Source: Flavobacterium aquatile LMG 4008 = ATCC 11947 (GTDB taxonomy: Bacteria; Bacteroidota; Bacteroidia; Flavobacteriales; Flavobacteriaceae). From it: a DNA stretch of 64,000 bases. The DNA lies in the NCBI RefSeq assembly GCF_000757385.1, contig NZ_JRHH01000005.1:496001-560000 (forward strand), written 5' to 3'. Position 1 is the stretch's first letter. Each line of letters opens with the position of its first letter. A model generated the notes under the pieces. That model was not told the origin of the DNA, searched no databases, and saw nothing but the letters and a program-made list of their open reading frames with translations. Made by a program: the position numbers and the translations under genes. Shown here piece after piece: positions 1-7,059 of this stretch.

Positions 1-2
1 AT

Positions 3-188
3 GGCACCATTGAGGATCCAGTAAGTGGCTCTGTAGATAGACTTTTTATTTTTAAAAGAATGATTAATGGTCAAGAAGCTATAAAAATATTTATTTTACA
101 TTCTATAGGGTATCGTCCAGCAGGATCGCCTGCTTCATCACCAATAAGTTATCCTCTTTCAGAAGAAATAATACTTCTTAAACAATAA
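3..188 (+). CDS. C-terminal end of an unrecognised protein (5' truncated by window edge)
   Basis: Reading frame 3 is open from the window edge to a TAA at 186-188, giving the last 61 residues of a protein whose start lies outside. The tail reads as an ordinary globular sequence (ends EEIILLKQ) with no motif I recognise. Codon use fits an A+T-rich coding region, and a good terminator follows 33 bases after the stop, which supports a real gene end. No function can be assigned from this fragment. Confidence 0.6.
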   Translation, partial: GTIEDPVSGSVDRLFIFKRMINGQEAIKIFILHSIGYRPAGSPASSPISYPLSEEIILLKQ

Positions 189-220
189 ACCTAGCTCCGC
201 AAAGAGTTCTTATGAAAAAC

Positions 221-256
221 TCCGCAAATGTCTCCTGACTTTGCGGATTTTTTATT
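221..256 (+). terminator. Rho-independent terminator after the truncated first gene
   Basis: Inverted repeat TCCGCAAA (221-228) and TTTGCGGA (240-247) with an 11-base loop, followed by a T-rich run. A second copy of TCCGCAAAG lies just upstream at 196-204 and could compete for the same right arm. Confidence 0.8.
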
Positions 257-350
257 TAATAATGTGAAAGTCTTCAAAAATTTAAATTGTAGTTGTTTAT
301 TCATCTACAGCGCAGATTTGCAATCCGTGGACAAAGAAATACAATCATCC

Positions 351-383
351 AACCTACAACATCAAATGTTGTAGGTTTTTTTA
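351..383 (+). terminator. Strong hairpin with T run, terminator-like
   Basis: A perfect 12-bp stem, AACCTACAACAT (351-362) pairing with ATGTTGTAGGTT (366-377), with a 3-base loop and a run of seven T. There is no clear gene immediately upstream, so it may end transcription from 3-188 or belong to a small RNA or mobile remnant. The preceding bases (about 310-330) resemble a short sequence I recall around repeat elements in Bacteroidota, but I cannot verify that here. Confidence 0.65.
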
Positions 384-410
384 TGCTTTTTCTTACGAAA
401 TTGTTGTCTG

Positions 411-641
411 AAAGTACCTCAAAGCAATTTTGGTTTTCATATAACAATTTTAGGTTGTCAAATAGCAATTTTAGGTTGTCATATAACAATTTTAGATTGT
501 CAGATAACAATTTTGAGTTGTCAGATAGCAATTATGGGTTGATAAATAACAATTTAGGGTTGTCATATAGCAATTTTAGGTTGTTAAATAACAATTATGG
601 GTTGCTAAATGACAATTTTAGGTTGTTAAATAACAATTTTT
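411..641. repeat. 21-bp degenerate tandem repeat (minisatellite), about 10-11 units
   Basis: Ten consecutive 21-base units (432-452, 453-473, and so on to 621-641) share the pattern GGTTGTCAAATAGCAATTTTA with a few substitutions each. A weaker eleventh unit lies at 411-431. Because 21 is a multiple of 3, every frame is repetitive and long open frames appear on both strands, for example 293-697 (+), in which the repeat reads as a 7-residue NNFRLS-like unit. Nothing else supports translation: there is no promoter, the terminator hairpin 351-383 lies inside that frame, and no known domain is present. Confidence 0.85.
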
Positions 642-842
642 ACTTTTTTGTACTACTTAGTGACCTATTACACGATACTATTTATACTGGAAATTAATGA
701 AAGGTTTGCTCAGCAGGTAGTACGAGCATCTTATTAATGCCTACAAATTGAGTTAACCAAGCGCAATTTTCTCTAAATTGTGCAGCATTTTTTAGAAAGT
801 ACAAAGTCTTTACTAAAATTATAGTTGTTTAGTACGTAAAGT
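642..842. other. Gene-free stretch between minisatellite and structured repeat
   Basis: About 200 bases with no credible open frame, RNA gene or terminator that I can see. Together with the neighbouring repeats, it makes 189-1108 a gene-free interval of about 900 bases, the longest in the window. Confidence 0.5.
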
Positions 843-986
843 CTAGCCCTGATAGCAACGAAAAGCCCGGAAGTAAAACAACTTATTTTTCTTACTGTAA
901 AAAAGCGACCAACGGAAGCTCTTTTTATAGTGTAGAAAAATTGTTGTTTTACTGAGGACTTGTAGTGTAGAGCAGGAACTTGCTTC
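843..986 (+). repeat. Structured CTAGCCCTGAT repeat, copy A
   Basis: It starts with CTAGCCCTGATAG (843) and ends near GAGCAGGAAC (970-979). Inside, AGTAAAACAAC (872-882) pairs perfectly with GTTGTTTTACT (943-953), enclosing a second stem around AAGCGACC and GGAAGCTC (903-921). It aligns along its whole length with the reverse complement of 63293-63434, and its end motif also matches 18934-18994. The inner stem sequences differ between copies but still pair, so the element is conserved in structure. Confidence 0.8.
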
Positions 987-1043
987 TAAAAAACAACTGG
1001 AATCAACGTGTCTTAAAAATCCCTTAAAAGCGACTTAAAATAA

Positions 1044-1074
1044 TTAAGAAATCCACAATTTTAAATTACTTTTG
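1044..1074 (+). promoter_or_regulatory. Probable Bacteroidota promoter of ccsBA
   Basis: The -7 box TACTTTTG is at 1067-1074. A weak -33 box, TTA, sits 20 bases upstream at 1044-1046. The start codon at 1109 follows after 34 bases. Confidence 0.5.
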
Positions 1075-1108
1075 TACCACTTTTAAAAAAATCATTCCAA
1101 ATTATATC

Positions 1109-4100
1109 ATGGATAAAATTAAATCTATTCTTTTCTCCACTCGTTTAATGGCTATTTTGTTCCTTGCTTATGCTGTTGCAATGGCTGTAGGAACTTTTAT
1201 CGAAAACGATTACAATACTGATACGGCTCGAATTATTATCTACAACTCATGGTGGTTTGAAGCAATTCACATCTTCTTTTTAATAAATTTCTTGGGAAAT
1301 ATTAGTCGTTATCAGTTGCTTAAAAAAGAAAAATGGGCAACACTTTTATTACATTTATCGTTCATTTTTATCCTTATTGGTGCTGGAATTACGCGTTACA
1401 TAAGCTACGAAGGTATGATGCCAATTCGCGAAGGTGAATCGGCTAACCAAGTATATTCGGATAGAAATTACCTTACTTTTTTTGTTGATGGTATGCATGA
1501 AGGCGAGATGAGACGTTTGCCTTTTGAAAAACCATTATTACTTTCTCAAGCTACTAATAATTCGTTTTCGTTCAAGGAAAAATTCTCGGAAGAAAAATTT
1601 GAAGTAGAATACAAAGACTTCATTATGGATGCCAAAGAAGTGGTGAAGGAAAATCCGAAAGGAAAATACCGTCTTAAAATGGTAGAATCGGGTGGAGGCG
1701 AACGCCACGAACATTACTTGAAAGAAGGCGAAGTTCAAAATATTCACAACGTATTATTTGCATTGAACGCTTACACTAAAGGAGCGATTAACATTACAAT
1801 AAAAGATGGAGTTTCTACAATTGACGCACCATTTGATGGGAATTTTATGCGAATGATTGACAAAATGCAAGGAAAAGTACAACAAAATGTACCGCAACCA
1901 GTGATGTTTCGTTCGCTGTATAATTTAGGTGGCGCGCAATTTGTTTTTCCAGATCAACCTATAAAAGGTGAAGAACAATTTAAATCGAGTGGCGATTATA
2001 AAAATAAAAAAGGCGATGATGCTTTGGTTATAACAGTAAAATCGGGCGGACAAGAAAAAGAAGTAACGCTTGTTGGAGCTAAAGGAAAACAAGGTGTTCC
2101 GCAAAGTTTTAAACTTGGAAAACTAGAATTCACCATGTTCTACGGAAGTAAAATTTACACATTACCTTTCAATATAAAACTAAATGATTTCGTTGCCGAA
2201 CGTTATGCCGGAACCGAAAAAAGATACTCAGCGTTTGAAAGTAAAGTGACCGTAATTGACGGAAAAGAAAAATTTGATTACCGAATTTTCATGAATAATA
2301 TTTTAGACCATAAAGGATTTAGATTTTTCCAAGCCAATTTTGATCCAGACGAAAAAGGAACGGTACTATCTGTAAACCACGATTTTTGGGGAACTTTGAT
2401 TACTTATATCGGATACTTTTTGTTATACTTTGCTATGATGGCAATTTTGTTTACAAAATATTCTCGTTTTGCCGATTTGAAACGCAAACTTGAAGTGATT
2501 AAAGAAAAGAAATCAAAACTGATTACTGCAATTGTTTTATTATTTTCATTAGCTGGTTTTTCTCAAAATCACGATGAGCATGACGGTCACAATCACGATG
2601 GGCACAATCATCAAGCGCAAGCTCCAGTTCAGAATGTAAAATTCAATTACATTGATTCTATTTTGAAATACAAAGTTTCAGAAAAACATGCTTCGCAATT
2701 TGGTAGATTAGTCATTCAAGATGACGGCGGACGAATGAAACCAATCAATACCTTTTCATCAGAATTACTTCGTAAAGTAAGTAAAAGTGATACTTATAAA
2801 GACATGAATTCTGATCAGGTTTTTGTATCGATGACACAATTTCCTATTGCTTGGTATGAAGTTCCGCTGGTTTATATTAATGTTGGAAACGATAGTATCC
2901 GCAAAATTATCGGAATTGAAAAAGGACAAAAATATGCTTCACTGAAATCGTTTTTTGACTCTAAAGGAAATTATAAATTATCACCTTATTTAGAAGAAGC
3001 GAGTAAATCGCAAGTTCAAAATAATTTTGAAAAAGACTTTGTAGAGACCGACAAAAAAGTAAGTTTATTGAATAAAGCATTAAGCGGACAAATTTTGAAG
3101 ATTTTCCCAGTTCCAAATGATCCAAATAATAAATGGGCTTCCTATTTAGAAATAAATCATGCTACAGGAACTTCGTTGGATACTATTAAAAATGCACTTC
3201 CTATTTATTTGGATGAATTGATGAAATCGTCTCAAACCGATAATTACACCATGGCAAATACATTTTTGGTTGGTATGGAAAATTATCAGAAGAAAATGGG
3301 TGCAAAAGTTCGTCCATCAGACGATAAAATCGATTCGGAAGTTTTGTATAACAAATATGATATTTTTAAAAATCTATATTATTTATACATGTTGAGTGGT
3401 TTGATGATGTTAATGTTTACCATTATAAATATCTTTTTCGAAAAGAAATCCATTCGATACATCATCAATAGTTTTCATATTTTCATTGGATTTTTATTCG
3501 TTCTTCACACTTTAGGATTAGCTGCGCGATGGTATATTTCTGGTCACGCACCTTGGAGTGATGCTTACGAAAGTATGATTTATGTTGCTTGGGCAACAAT
3601 GTTTTTTACACTAGCTTTCGATAGAAAATCTAAATTGACTGTTGCTTCAGGAACATTTGTAGCATCTATGATATTAATGATTGCACATTGGAATTGGATG
3701 GATCCAGCTATTGCCAATTTACAACCGGTATTAAATTCGTATTGGTTAATGATTCACGTTGCGGTAATTGTAGGAAGTTATGGTCCGCTTACATTAGCAA
3801 TGGTTTTAGGATTGGTAGCTTTAATTTTGATGTTATTCAGAACAGAAAAGAACAAAGCCAAAATGGATTTGAACATTAAAGAAATCACTTACATCAACGA
3901 AATGGCACTTACCATAGGTTTGGTTATGCTTACTATTGGAAACTTTCTTGGTGGACAATGGGCAAACGAATCTTGGGGAAGGTATTGGGGATGGGATCCA
4001 AAAGAAACTTGGGCATTAATTAGTATTATGATTTATGCTTTTGTAATTCATGCACGATTTGTGCCAGCTTTACGTGGTGTTTGGATTTATAATTTGATGA

Positions 4101-4288
4101 GTGTTGCCGCTTTTTATTCAATCATGATGACCTATTTTGGAGTGAATTTCTACTTAACAGGATTGCATTCGTATGCTAGCGGAGATAAAGTTGTTACACC
4201 AGTTGAGTTCTATTATTCGTTAGTTTTTCTAACCATTTTGGCTACTGCAGCTTTTATAAGAAATAAACAATTGGCTGCTAAAAAGTAG
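1109..4288 (+). CDS. ccsA: Fused cytochrome c biogenesis protein CcsBA (ResB-CcsA)
   Basis: System II cytochrome c synthase, which carries heme across the inner membrane and attaches it to apocytochromes in the periplasm. The 1,059 residues match the ResB-CcsA fusion common in Bacteroidota. The ResB-like half has N-terminal membrane helices, a long periplasmic region and a helix near 435-450. The CcsA half has multiple helices and the heme-handling WWD motif, with WGWDPKETW at about residues 960-968. At about 470-495 there is a signal-peptide-like hydrophobic stretch ending GFSQ, followed by a histidine-rich linker (HDEHDGHNHDGHNH), which looks like a relic of a once separate exported protein. 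It appears monocistronic, with its own promoter and a terminator at 4315-4347. Confidence 0.93.
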   Translation: MDKIKSILFSTRLMAILFLAYAVAMAVGTFIENDYNTDTARIIIYNSWWFEAIHIFFLINFLGNISRYQLLKKEKWATLLLHLSFIFILIGAGITRYISYEGMMPIREGESANQVYSDRNYLTFFVDGMHEGEMRRLPFEKPLLLSQATNNSFSFKEKFSEEKFEVEYKDFIMDAKEVVKENPKGKYRLKMVESGGGERHEHYLKEGEVQNIHNVLFALNAYTKGAINITIKDGVSTIDAPFDGNFMRMIDKMQGKVQQNVPQPVMFRSLYNLGGAQFVFPDQPIKGEEQFKSSGDYKNKKGDDALVITVKSGGQEKEVTLVGAKGKQGVPQSFKLGKLEFTMFYGSKIYTLPFNIKLNDFVAERYAGTEKRYSAFESKVTVIDGKEKFDYRIFMNNILDHKGFRFFQANFDPDEKGTVLSVNHDFWGTLITYIGYFLLYFAMMAILFTKYSRFADLKRKLEVIKEKKSKLITAIVLLFSLAGFSQNHDEHDGHNHDGHNHQAQAPVQNVKFNYIDSILKYKVSEKHASQFGRLVIQDDGGRMKPINTFSSELLRKVSKSDTYKDMNSDQVFVSMTQFPIAWYEVPLVYINVGNDSIRKIIGIEKGQKYASLKSFFDSKGNYKLSPYLEEASKSQVQNNFEKDFVETDKKVSLLNKALSGQILKIFPVPNDPNNKWASYLEINHATGTSLDTIKNALPIYLDELMKSSQTDNYTMANTFLVGMENYQKKMGAKVRPSDDKIDSEVLYNKYDIFKNLYYLYMLSGLMMLMFTIINIFFEKKSIRYIINSFHIFIGFLFVLHTLGLAARWYISGHAPWSDAYESMIYVAWATMFFTLAFDRKSKLTVASGTFVASMILMIAHWNWMDPAIANLQPVLNSYWLMIHVAVIVGSYGPLTLAMVLGLVALILMLFRTEKNKAKMDLNIKEITYINEMALTIGLVMLTIGNFLGGQWANESWGRYWGWDPKETWALISIMIYAFVIHARFVPALRGVWIYNLMSVAAFYSIMMTYFGVNFYLTGLHSYASGDKVVTPVEFYYSLVFLTILATAAFIRNKQLAAKK

Positions 4289-4314
4289 TTCGAAAGCATA
4301 AATTAATATAAACG

Positions 4315-4347
4315 AAAAAGGTTCAACAATTAAGTTGAACCTTTTTT
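4315..4347. terminator. Bidirectional terminator between ccsBA and the anti-sigma gene
   Basis: AAAAAGGTTCAAC (4315-4327) pairs with GTTGAACCTTTTT (4334-4346) across a 6-base loop. A/T runs on both sides allow it to work on either strand, as expected between convergent genes. Confidence 0.85.
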
Positions 4348-4370
4348 GGCATTATTGGGGTTTAAAAATA

Positions 4371-5159
4371 TTATACTTTTCCTAAAGTGTACAATTGTTC
4401 CATTGTTGGCGATTTACTTCCGCCTGCTGGTTCAAGAGTAATTCCAAATGCTTCGGCATCGCTTGTTCCGCTTACAGCAAATAGTTTTTCGTTGTTGCCT
4501 TTAAAGTTATCCAATAAACCGATGCTTGTTGGGGTTAATGTTGGGCTCAATTTTAAAGACCATATTTGATACACTTTTCCTTCTGGTGGTTCTGGTAAAC
4601 CAGTTGCATCTACATAAACCGTTTGCTTGTCTTTGTTCCAATAAATTTTAGCAAATGATGTTGGTGCTACTGCTTGACCAGCAAGAGCTACAACGGTATT
4701 TTTATCATCTCTAATTACGCTTAAAGCTGTTACCGTTTCTTTATTTTTCAATTCTAATTCTACTACCGATTTCTGTAAATTTGACTTCTCAGTTTCGATA
4801 GAATTGATTTTTGTTGTGCTGTCATTCAATTCGTTATATTGATATCCAACTCCTAATAATAGAGCAATAGATGCTGCCCATCCAAGATATTGAGACCAAT
4901 TTGATTTGGATTTCATATCAATAACTTTTCCGTGTTTCATTTCGAGTTTGGCTTTAATTTTCTCAAAATTATCTGCTGATATTGTAGGAGAAAAACTACT
5001 TGATAGATTCAATATTGCCTTTTCGATTGATGTAATTTCACTTTTTATAGCCGGACTGTTTCGTTCTAGTTCGCTAATTTCCTTTGTTCTGGATTCATCT
5101 AATAAACCAAAAACATAGAGTTCTAAATCTCCTGATTCGATATATTCTTGTGTTGTCAT
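4371..5159 (-). CDS. Anti-sigma factor, RskA-like
   Basis: Membrane-bound anti-sigma factor predicted to hold the adjacent ECF sigma factor inactive until a signal releases it. The 262 residues comprise a cytoplasmic N-terminal region (about 1-85, starting MTTQEYIESGDLELYVFG), one membrane helix (about 90-107, WAASIALLLGVGY), a short coiled-coil-like stretch, and a periplasmic RskA-type C-terminal domain containing VYVDATGLPEPPEGKVYQIW. Its start overlaps the sigma stop codon by one base (TAATG), which implies translational coupling. I see no clear clue to the inducing signal; the divergent globin-like and membrane proteins suggest a redox or heme link, but that is inference. Confidence 0.88.
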   Translation of the reverse strand: MTTQEYIESGDLELYVFGLLDESRTKEISELERNSPAIKSEITSIEKAILNLSSSFSPTISADNFEKIKAKLEMKHGKVIDMKSKSNWSQYLGWAASIALLLGVGYQYNELNDSTTKINSIETEKSNLQKSVVELELKNKETVTALSVIRDDKNTVVALAGQAVAPTSFAKIYWNKDKQTVYVDATGLPEPPEGKVYQIWSLKLSPTLTPTSIGLLDNFKGNNEKLFAVSGTSDAEAFGITLEPAGGSKSPTMEQLYTLGKV

Positions 5160-5689
5160 TATACTTGTAAATAAGTTCTTAAATCATTAATGCAATTTCT
5201 GTTCTGTGTTTTGACAGTGCCAAGCGGAATTTCGAGTTCATCTGATGCTTCTTGTTGTGTGTATCCTTGAAAGAATAATAATTCTATTAATTGGATACAT
5301 TTTGGTTTTAATTTATTCACAAATTCTCGAATTCCAATAGTATCGATCCTATTGATTAACTTGTTGCTGTCGTCCAATAGATGTACGAAATTATCAGATG
5401 ATAGGTTTTTTTGACTGTTGTTATATCCTTTAGAACGTAACTTGTCAATGGCTGTGTTTCTTGCTATATTAAGCATCCAAGTATAAAGTCTACCTTTGGT
5501 TTCATTGTAGGTTTCAATGTTTTTCCAAATTTTTACAAATACTTCTTGAAGCACATCTTCGGCTTCTTCGGTTTCTTTAACCAAATTGGAAATTACAGAA
5601 AATAAACTTTTGGAATACATATCATACATGATAGTAAAACCGCGCTGATCCTTCTTGAGGATTAACGGAATTAATTCTTCTTGAGACAT
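5159..5689 (-). CDS. ECF-type RNA polymerase sigma factor
   Basis: A 176-residue sigma-70 family protein of the extracytoplasmic function group. Region 2 is seen at about residues 20-85 (EEAEDVLQEVFVKIWKN, then LYTWMLNIARNTAIDKLR) and region 4 near the C-terminus with its helix-turn-helix (YTQQEASDELEIPLGTVK). It is the first gene of a two-gene operon with its anti-sigma factor and is divergent from 5900. Its upstream region has AAACC (5746-5742) and CGTA (5725-5722) 16 bases apart on the minus strand. The same arrangement lies in front of the divergent gene, so it probably autoregulates and controls both directions. Confidence 0.92.
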   Translation of the reverse strand: MSQEELIPLILKKDQRGFTIMYDMYSKSLFSVISNLVKETEEAEDVLQEVFVKIWKNIETYNETKGRLYTWMLNIARNTAIDKLRSKGYNNSQKNLSSDNFVHLLDDSNKLINRIDTIGIREFVNKLKPKCIQLIELLFFQGYTQQEASDELEIPLGTVKTQNRNCINDLRTYLQV

Positions 5690-5721
5690 AATGTTTTTGT
5701 TTTTTTGTTTAGAACCATACT

Positions 5722-5746
5722 TACGAAATTTTTAAACCTTTGGTTT
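5722..5746 (-). promoter_or_regulatory. Putative ECF-sigma promoter for the sigma/anti-sigma operon
   Basis: On the minus strand AAACC (5746-5742), a 16-base spacer, then CGTA (5725-5722), 32 bases before the ATG. ATGGT follows three bases after CGTA. The divergent site at 5839-5863 has the same two boxes with the same spacing and also has ATGGT just after CGTA. CGTA-like -10 elements are typical of ECF promoters. It does not match the housekeeping TAnnTTTG form. Confidence 0.55.
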
Positions 5747-5838
5747 TTTATCCAATTATTTTTTTTAAAGATAAGTTCAAAATTTTACCCTAAAAAAAAT
5801 TTAACACTTGTTCAACTTACTTTTTTTGATAAAAAAGA

Positions 5839-5863
5839 AAACCATAAAAAACTTTCCTGCGTA
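5839..5863 (+). promoter_or_regulatory. Putative ECF-sigma promoter for the 5900-6350 genes
   Basis: AAACC (5839-5843), a 16-base spacer, then CGTA (5860-5863), 36 bases before the ATG at 5900. ATGGT follows at 5868-5872. It mirrors the minus-strand site at 5722-5746 in sequence, spacing and distance to the start, which is hard to explain by chance in so short an intergenic region. Confidence 0.55.
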
Positions 5864-5899
5864 TATCATGGTAACAAAAAACATTAAAACACATTAATT

Positions 5900-6331
5900 A
5901 TGAAAAGAAAGTTAAAAATAATTGCTTTAAGTATAATTGGAACAGCATTTTTATTATTTGTTGTTTTGGTTATTCACATAGCAACAGCAAAGCCAGTAGA
6001 GTATGATAACGCTACAATGCAAATTAGTAGAATAGATTTTCAAGAACCGTTAGATTCTATGAAGATTAAAGAGATTCACAGAAATTTAAAAAGCATTCCG
6101 GGTTTTATAAATGACAATTATAATCTCAAAAATAATGTCGTAGTTTTTTTTCATGACAATAAAATAGCTGATTCAAAAAAAATGTATGATGAGCTAATGA
6201 AAAAAGGGAATTACAAAGCAACATTATTCACTCTACCTAAAGGAATGGAATCTAAAAAGGTATGTCCTGTAATCCAGGAAGGAAGTTTTAGTTACCATTT
6301 TTCAAGAGGTATACAACGTATTTTTAATTAA
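5900..6331 (+). CDS. Small membrane-anchored protein, unknown; possible ferredoxin-like fold
   Basis: 143 residues with one N-terminal hydrophobic helix (about 6-28, KIIALSIIGTAFLLFVVLV) and a roughly 110-residue exported part. The exported region has a beta-alpha-beta-beta-alpha-beta rhythm (MQISRIDFQEP, DSMKIKEIHRNLKSIPG, NVVVFFHD, DSKKMYDELMKKG, YKATLF) that recalls heavy-metal-associated domains but lacks the CxxC metal site. A single Cys lies near residue 121 (VCPVIQEG). It is first in a probable two-gene unit with the globin-like lipoprotein (18-base gap) and sits behind a putative ECF promoter. I do not recognise a named family; the fold is a guess from pattern only. Confidence 0.7.
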   Translation: MKRKLKIIALSIIGTAFLLFVVLVIHIATAKPVEYDNATMQISRIDFQEPLDSMKIKEIHRNLKSIPGFINDNYNLKNNVVVFFHDNKIADSKKMYDELMKKGNYKATLFTLPKGMESKKVCPVIQEGSFSYHFSRGIQRIFN

Positions 6332-6349
6332 TCTATAAATATTACAATC

Positions 6350-6940
6350 ATGAAAAAAGTTTCAAAAATGGCATTATATGCCTTGCTAATTGGATCAACA
6401 TTATTCGCTACCACATCTTGTAGTGATGATGATGATAATGACAACCCAACGCCGCCATCGCTTTACACTAGATTAGGCGGAACAACAATGGTTGCAGATC
6501 CTAAAAATCCAGGTCAAATGATCGAACAAGGTCGTTTAAGTTACCGTTCTGTAGTTGATTCAACAATTGTGTTAATTGTTGGGGATATTCTTACTAGTGC
6601 TCCAGGAAATTTAGGACAACATTTTGGACCAATCGTTGGAGAAGTTTCAGTAGGAAACACAACAAATGTAGCGGTTTTAAGTAAAAATTTAACTGATTTT
6701 TTCTCGGCTAATACAGGTGGAGGTTCTACAAACACTTACAGTGGTTTAGATATGGTAAGTGCTCACGACCCAGCTATTAACTCAAGAATGGGAGTTAAAT
6801 CTACTAATGCAGATTACGACAAATTTATTGGATATGTTGGAGCTGCAGCTGGTTTAAATGGAGTTACAGATACTGCCCTTATCACAGATGTGGTTGCAGT
6901 TTTAGAATCTCTAAGAGATCCAATTGTTCAAGCGCCATAA
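6350..6940 (+). CDS. Truncated-globin-like lipoprotein, probably surface exposed
   Basis: 196 residues. A lipoprotein signal peptide ends in TTSC with the lipid-modified Cys at 24. SDDDDN follows, which resembles the acidic surface-export signal of Bacteroidota lipoproteins. From residue 37 the sequence resembles group 1 truncated hemoglobins: it opens SLYTRLGG, and the C-terminal half has YSGLDMVSAHDPAINS followed by DYDKFIGYV and ESLRDPIV. By family alignment H139 in MVSAH is the candidate proximal heme ligand. An insertion after the RLGG motif and a Gly/Ser/Thr-rich loop make it longer than ordinary truncated globins. Most such globins are cytoplasmic, so export is unusual. Heme binding is inferred. 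A terminator follows at 7003-7035. Confidence 0.75.
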   Translation: MKKVSKMALYALLIGSTLFATTSCSDDDDNDNPTPPSLYTRLGGTTMVADPKNPGQMIEQGRLSYRSVVDSTIVLIVGDILTSAPGNLGQHFGPIVGEVSVGNTTNVAVLSKNLTDFFSANTGGGSTNTYSGLDMVSAHDPAINSRMGVKSTNADYDKFIGYVGAAAGLNGVTDTALITDVVAVLESLRDPIVQAP

Positions 6941-7002
6941 ATCGTTTTTTAAAAATTAGACATTTATTTTAATAATAATTTGTTTATGTTTTTTTGTTTG
7001 GA

Positions 7003-7035
7003 GCCCAACGATTTATTGTTGGGCTTCTTTTTTTT
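7003..7035 (+). terminator. Terminator after the globin-like gene
   Basis: GCCCAAC (7003-7009) pairs with GTTGGGC (7018-7024) across an 8-base loop, followed by a T-rich tract. It lies upstream of the ATG at 7060 and argues against longer starts for the next gene. Confidence 0.85.
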
Positions 7036-7059
7036 CCTTACTTTTATAAAAAAAATATT

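Noticed and set aside
411..641. CRISPR array
   Set aside because: The units are 21 bases, directly adjacent and degenerate, without unique spacers between constant repeats, and no cas gene is near.
293..697. 134-residue frame on the plus strand through the minisatellite, and a 76-residue frame on the minus strand (301-531)
   Set aside because: Both are open only because a 21-bp repeat avoids stops in all frames. A strong terminator hairpin sits inside, there is no promoter, and no domain is recognisable.
6994..7059. Longer start for the glutathione peroxidase
   Set aside because: The extension overlaps the terminator hairpin of the previous gene and would bury a clear lipoprotein signal peptide.
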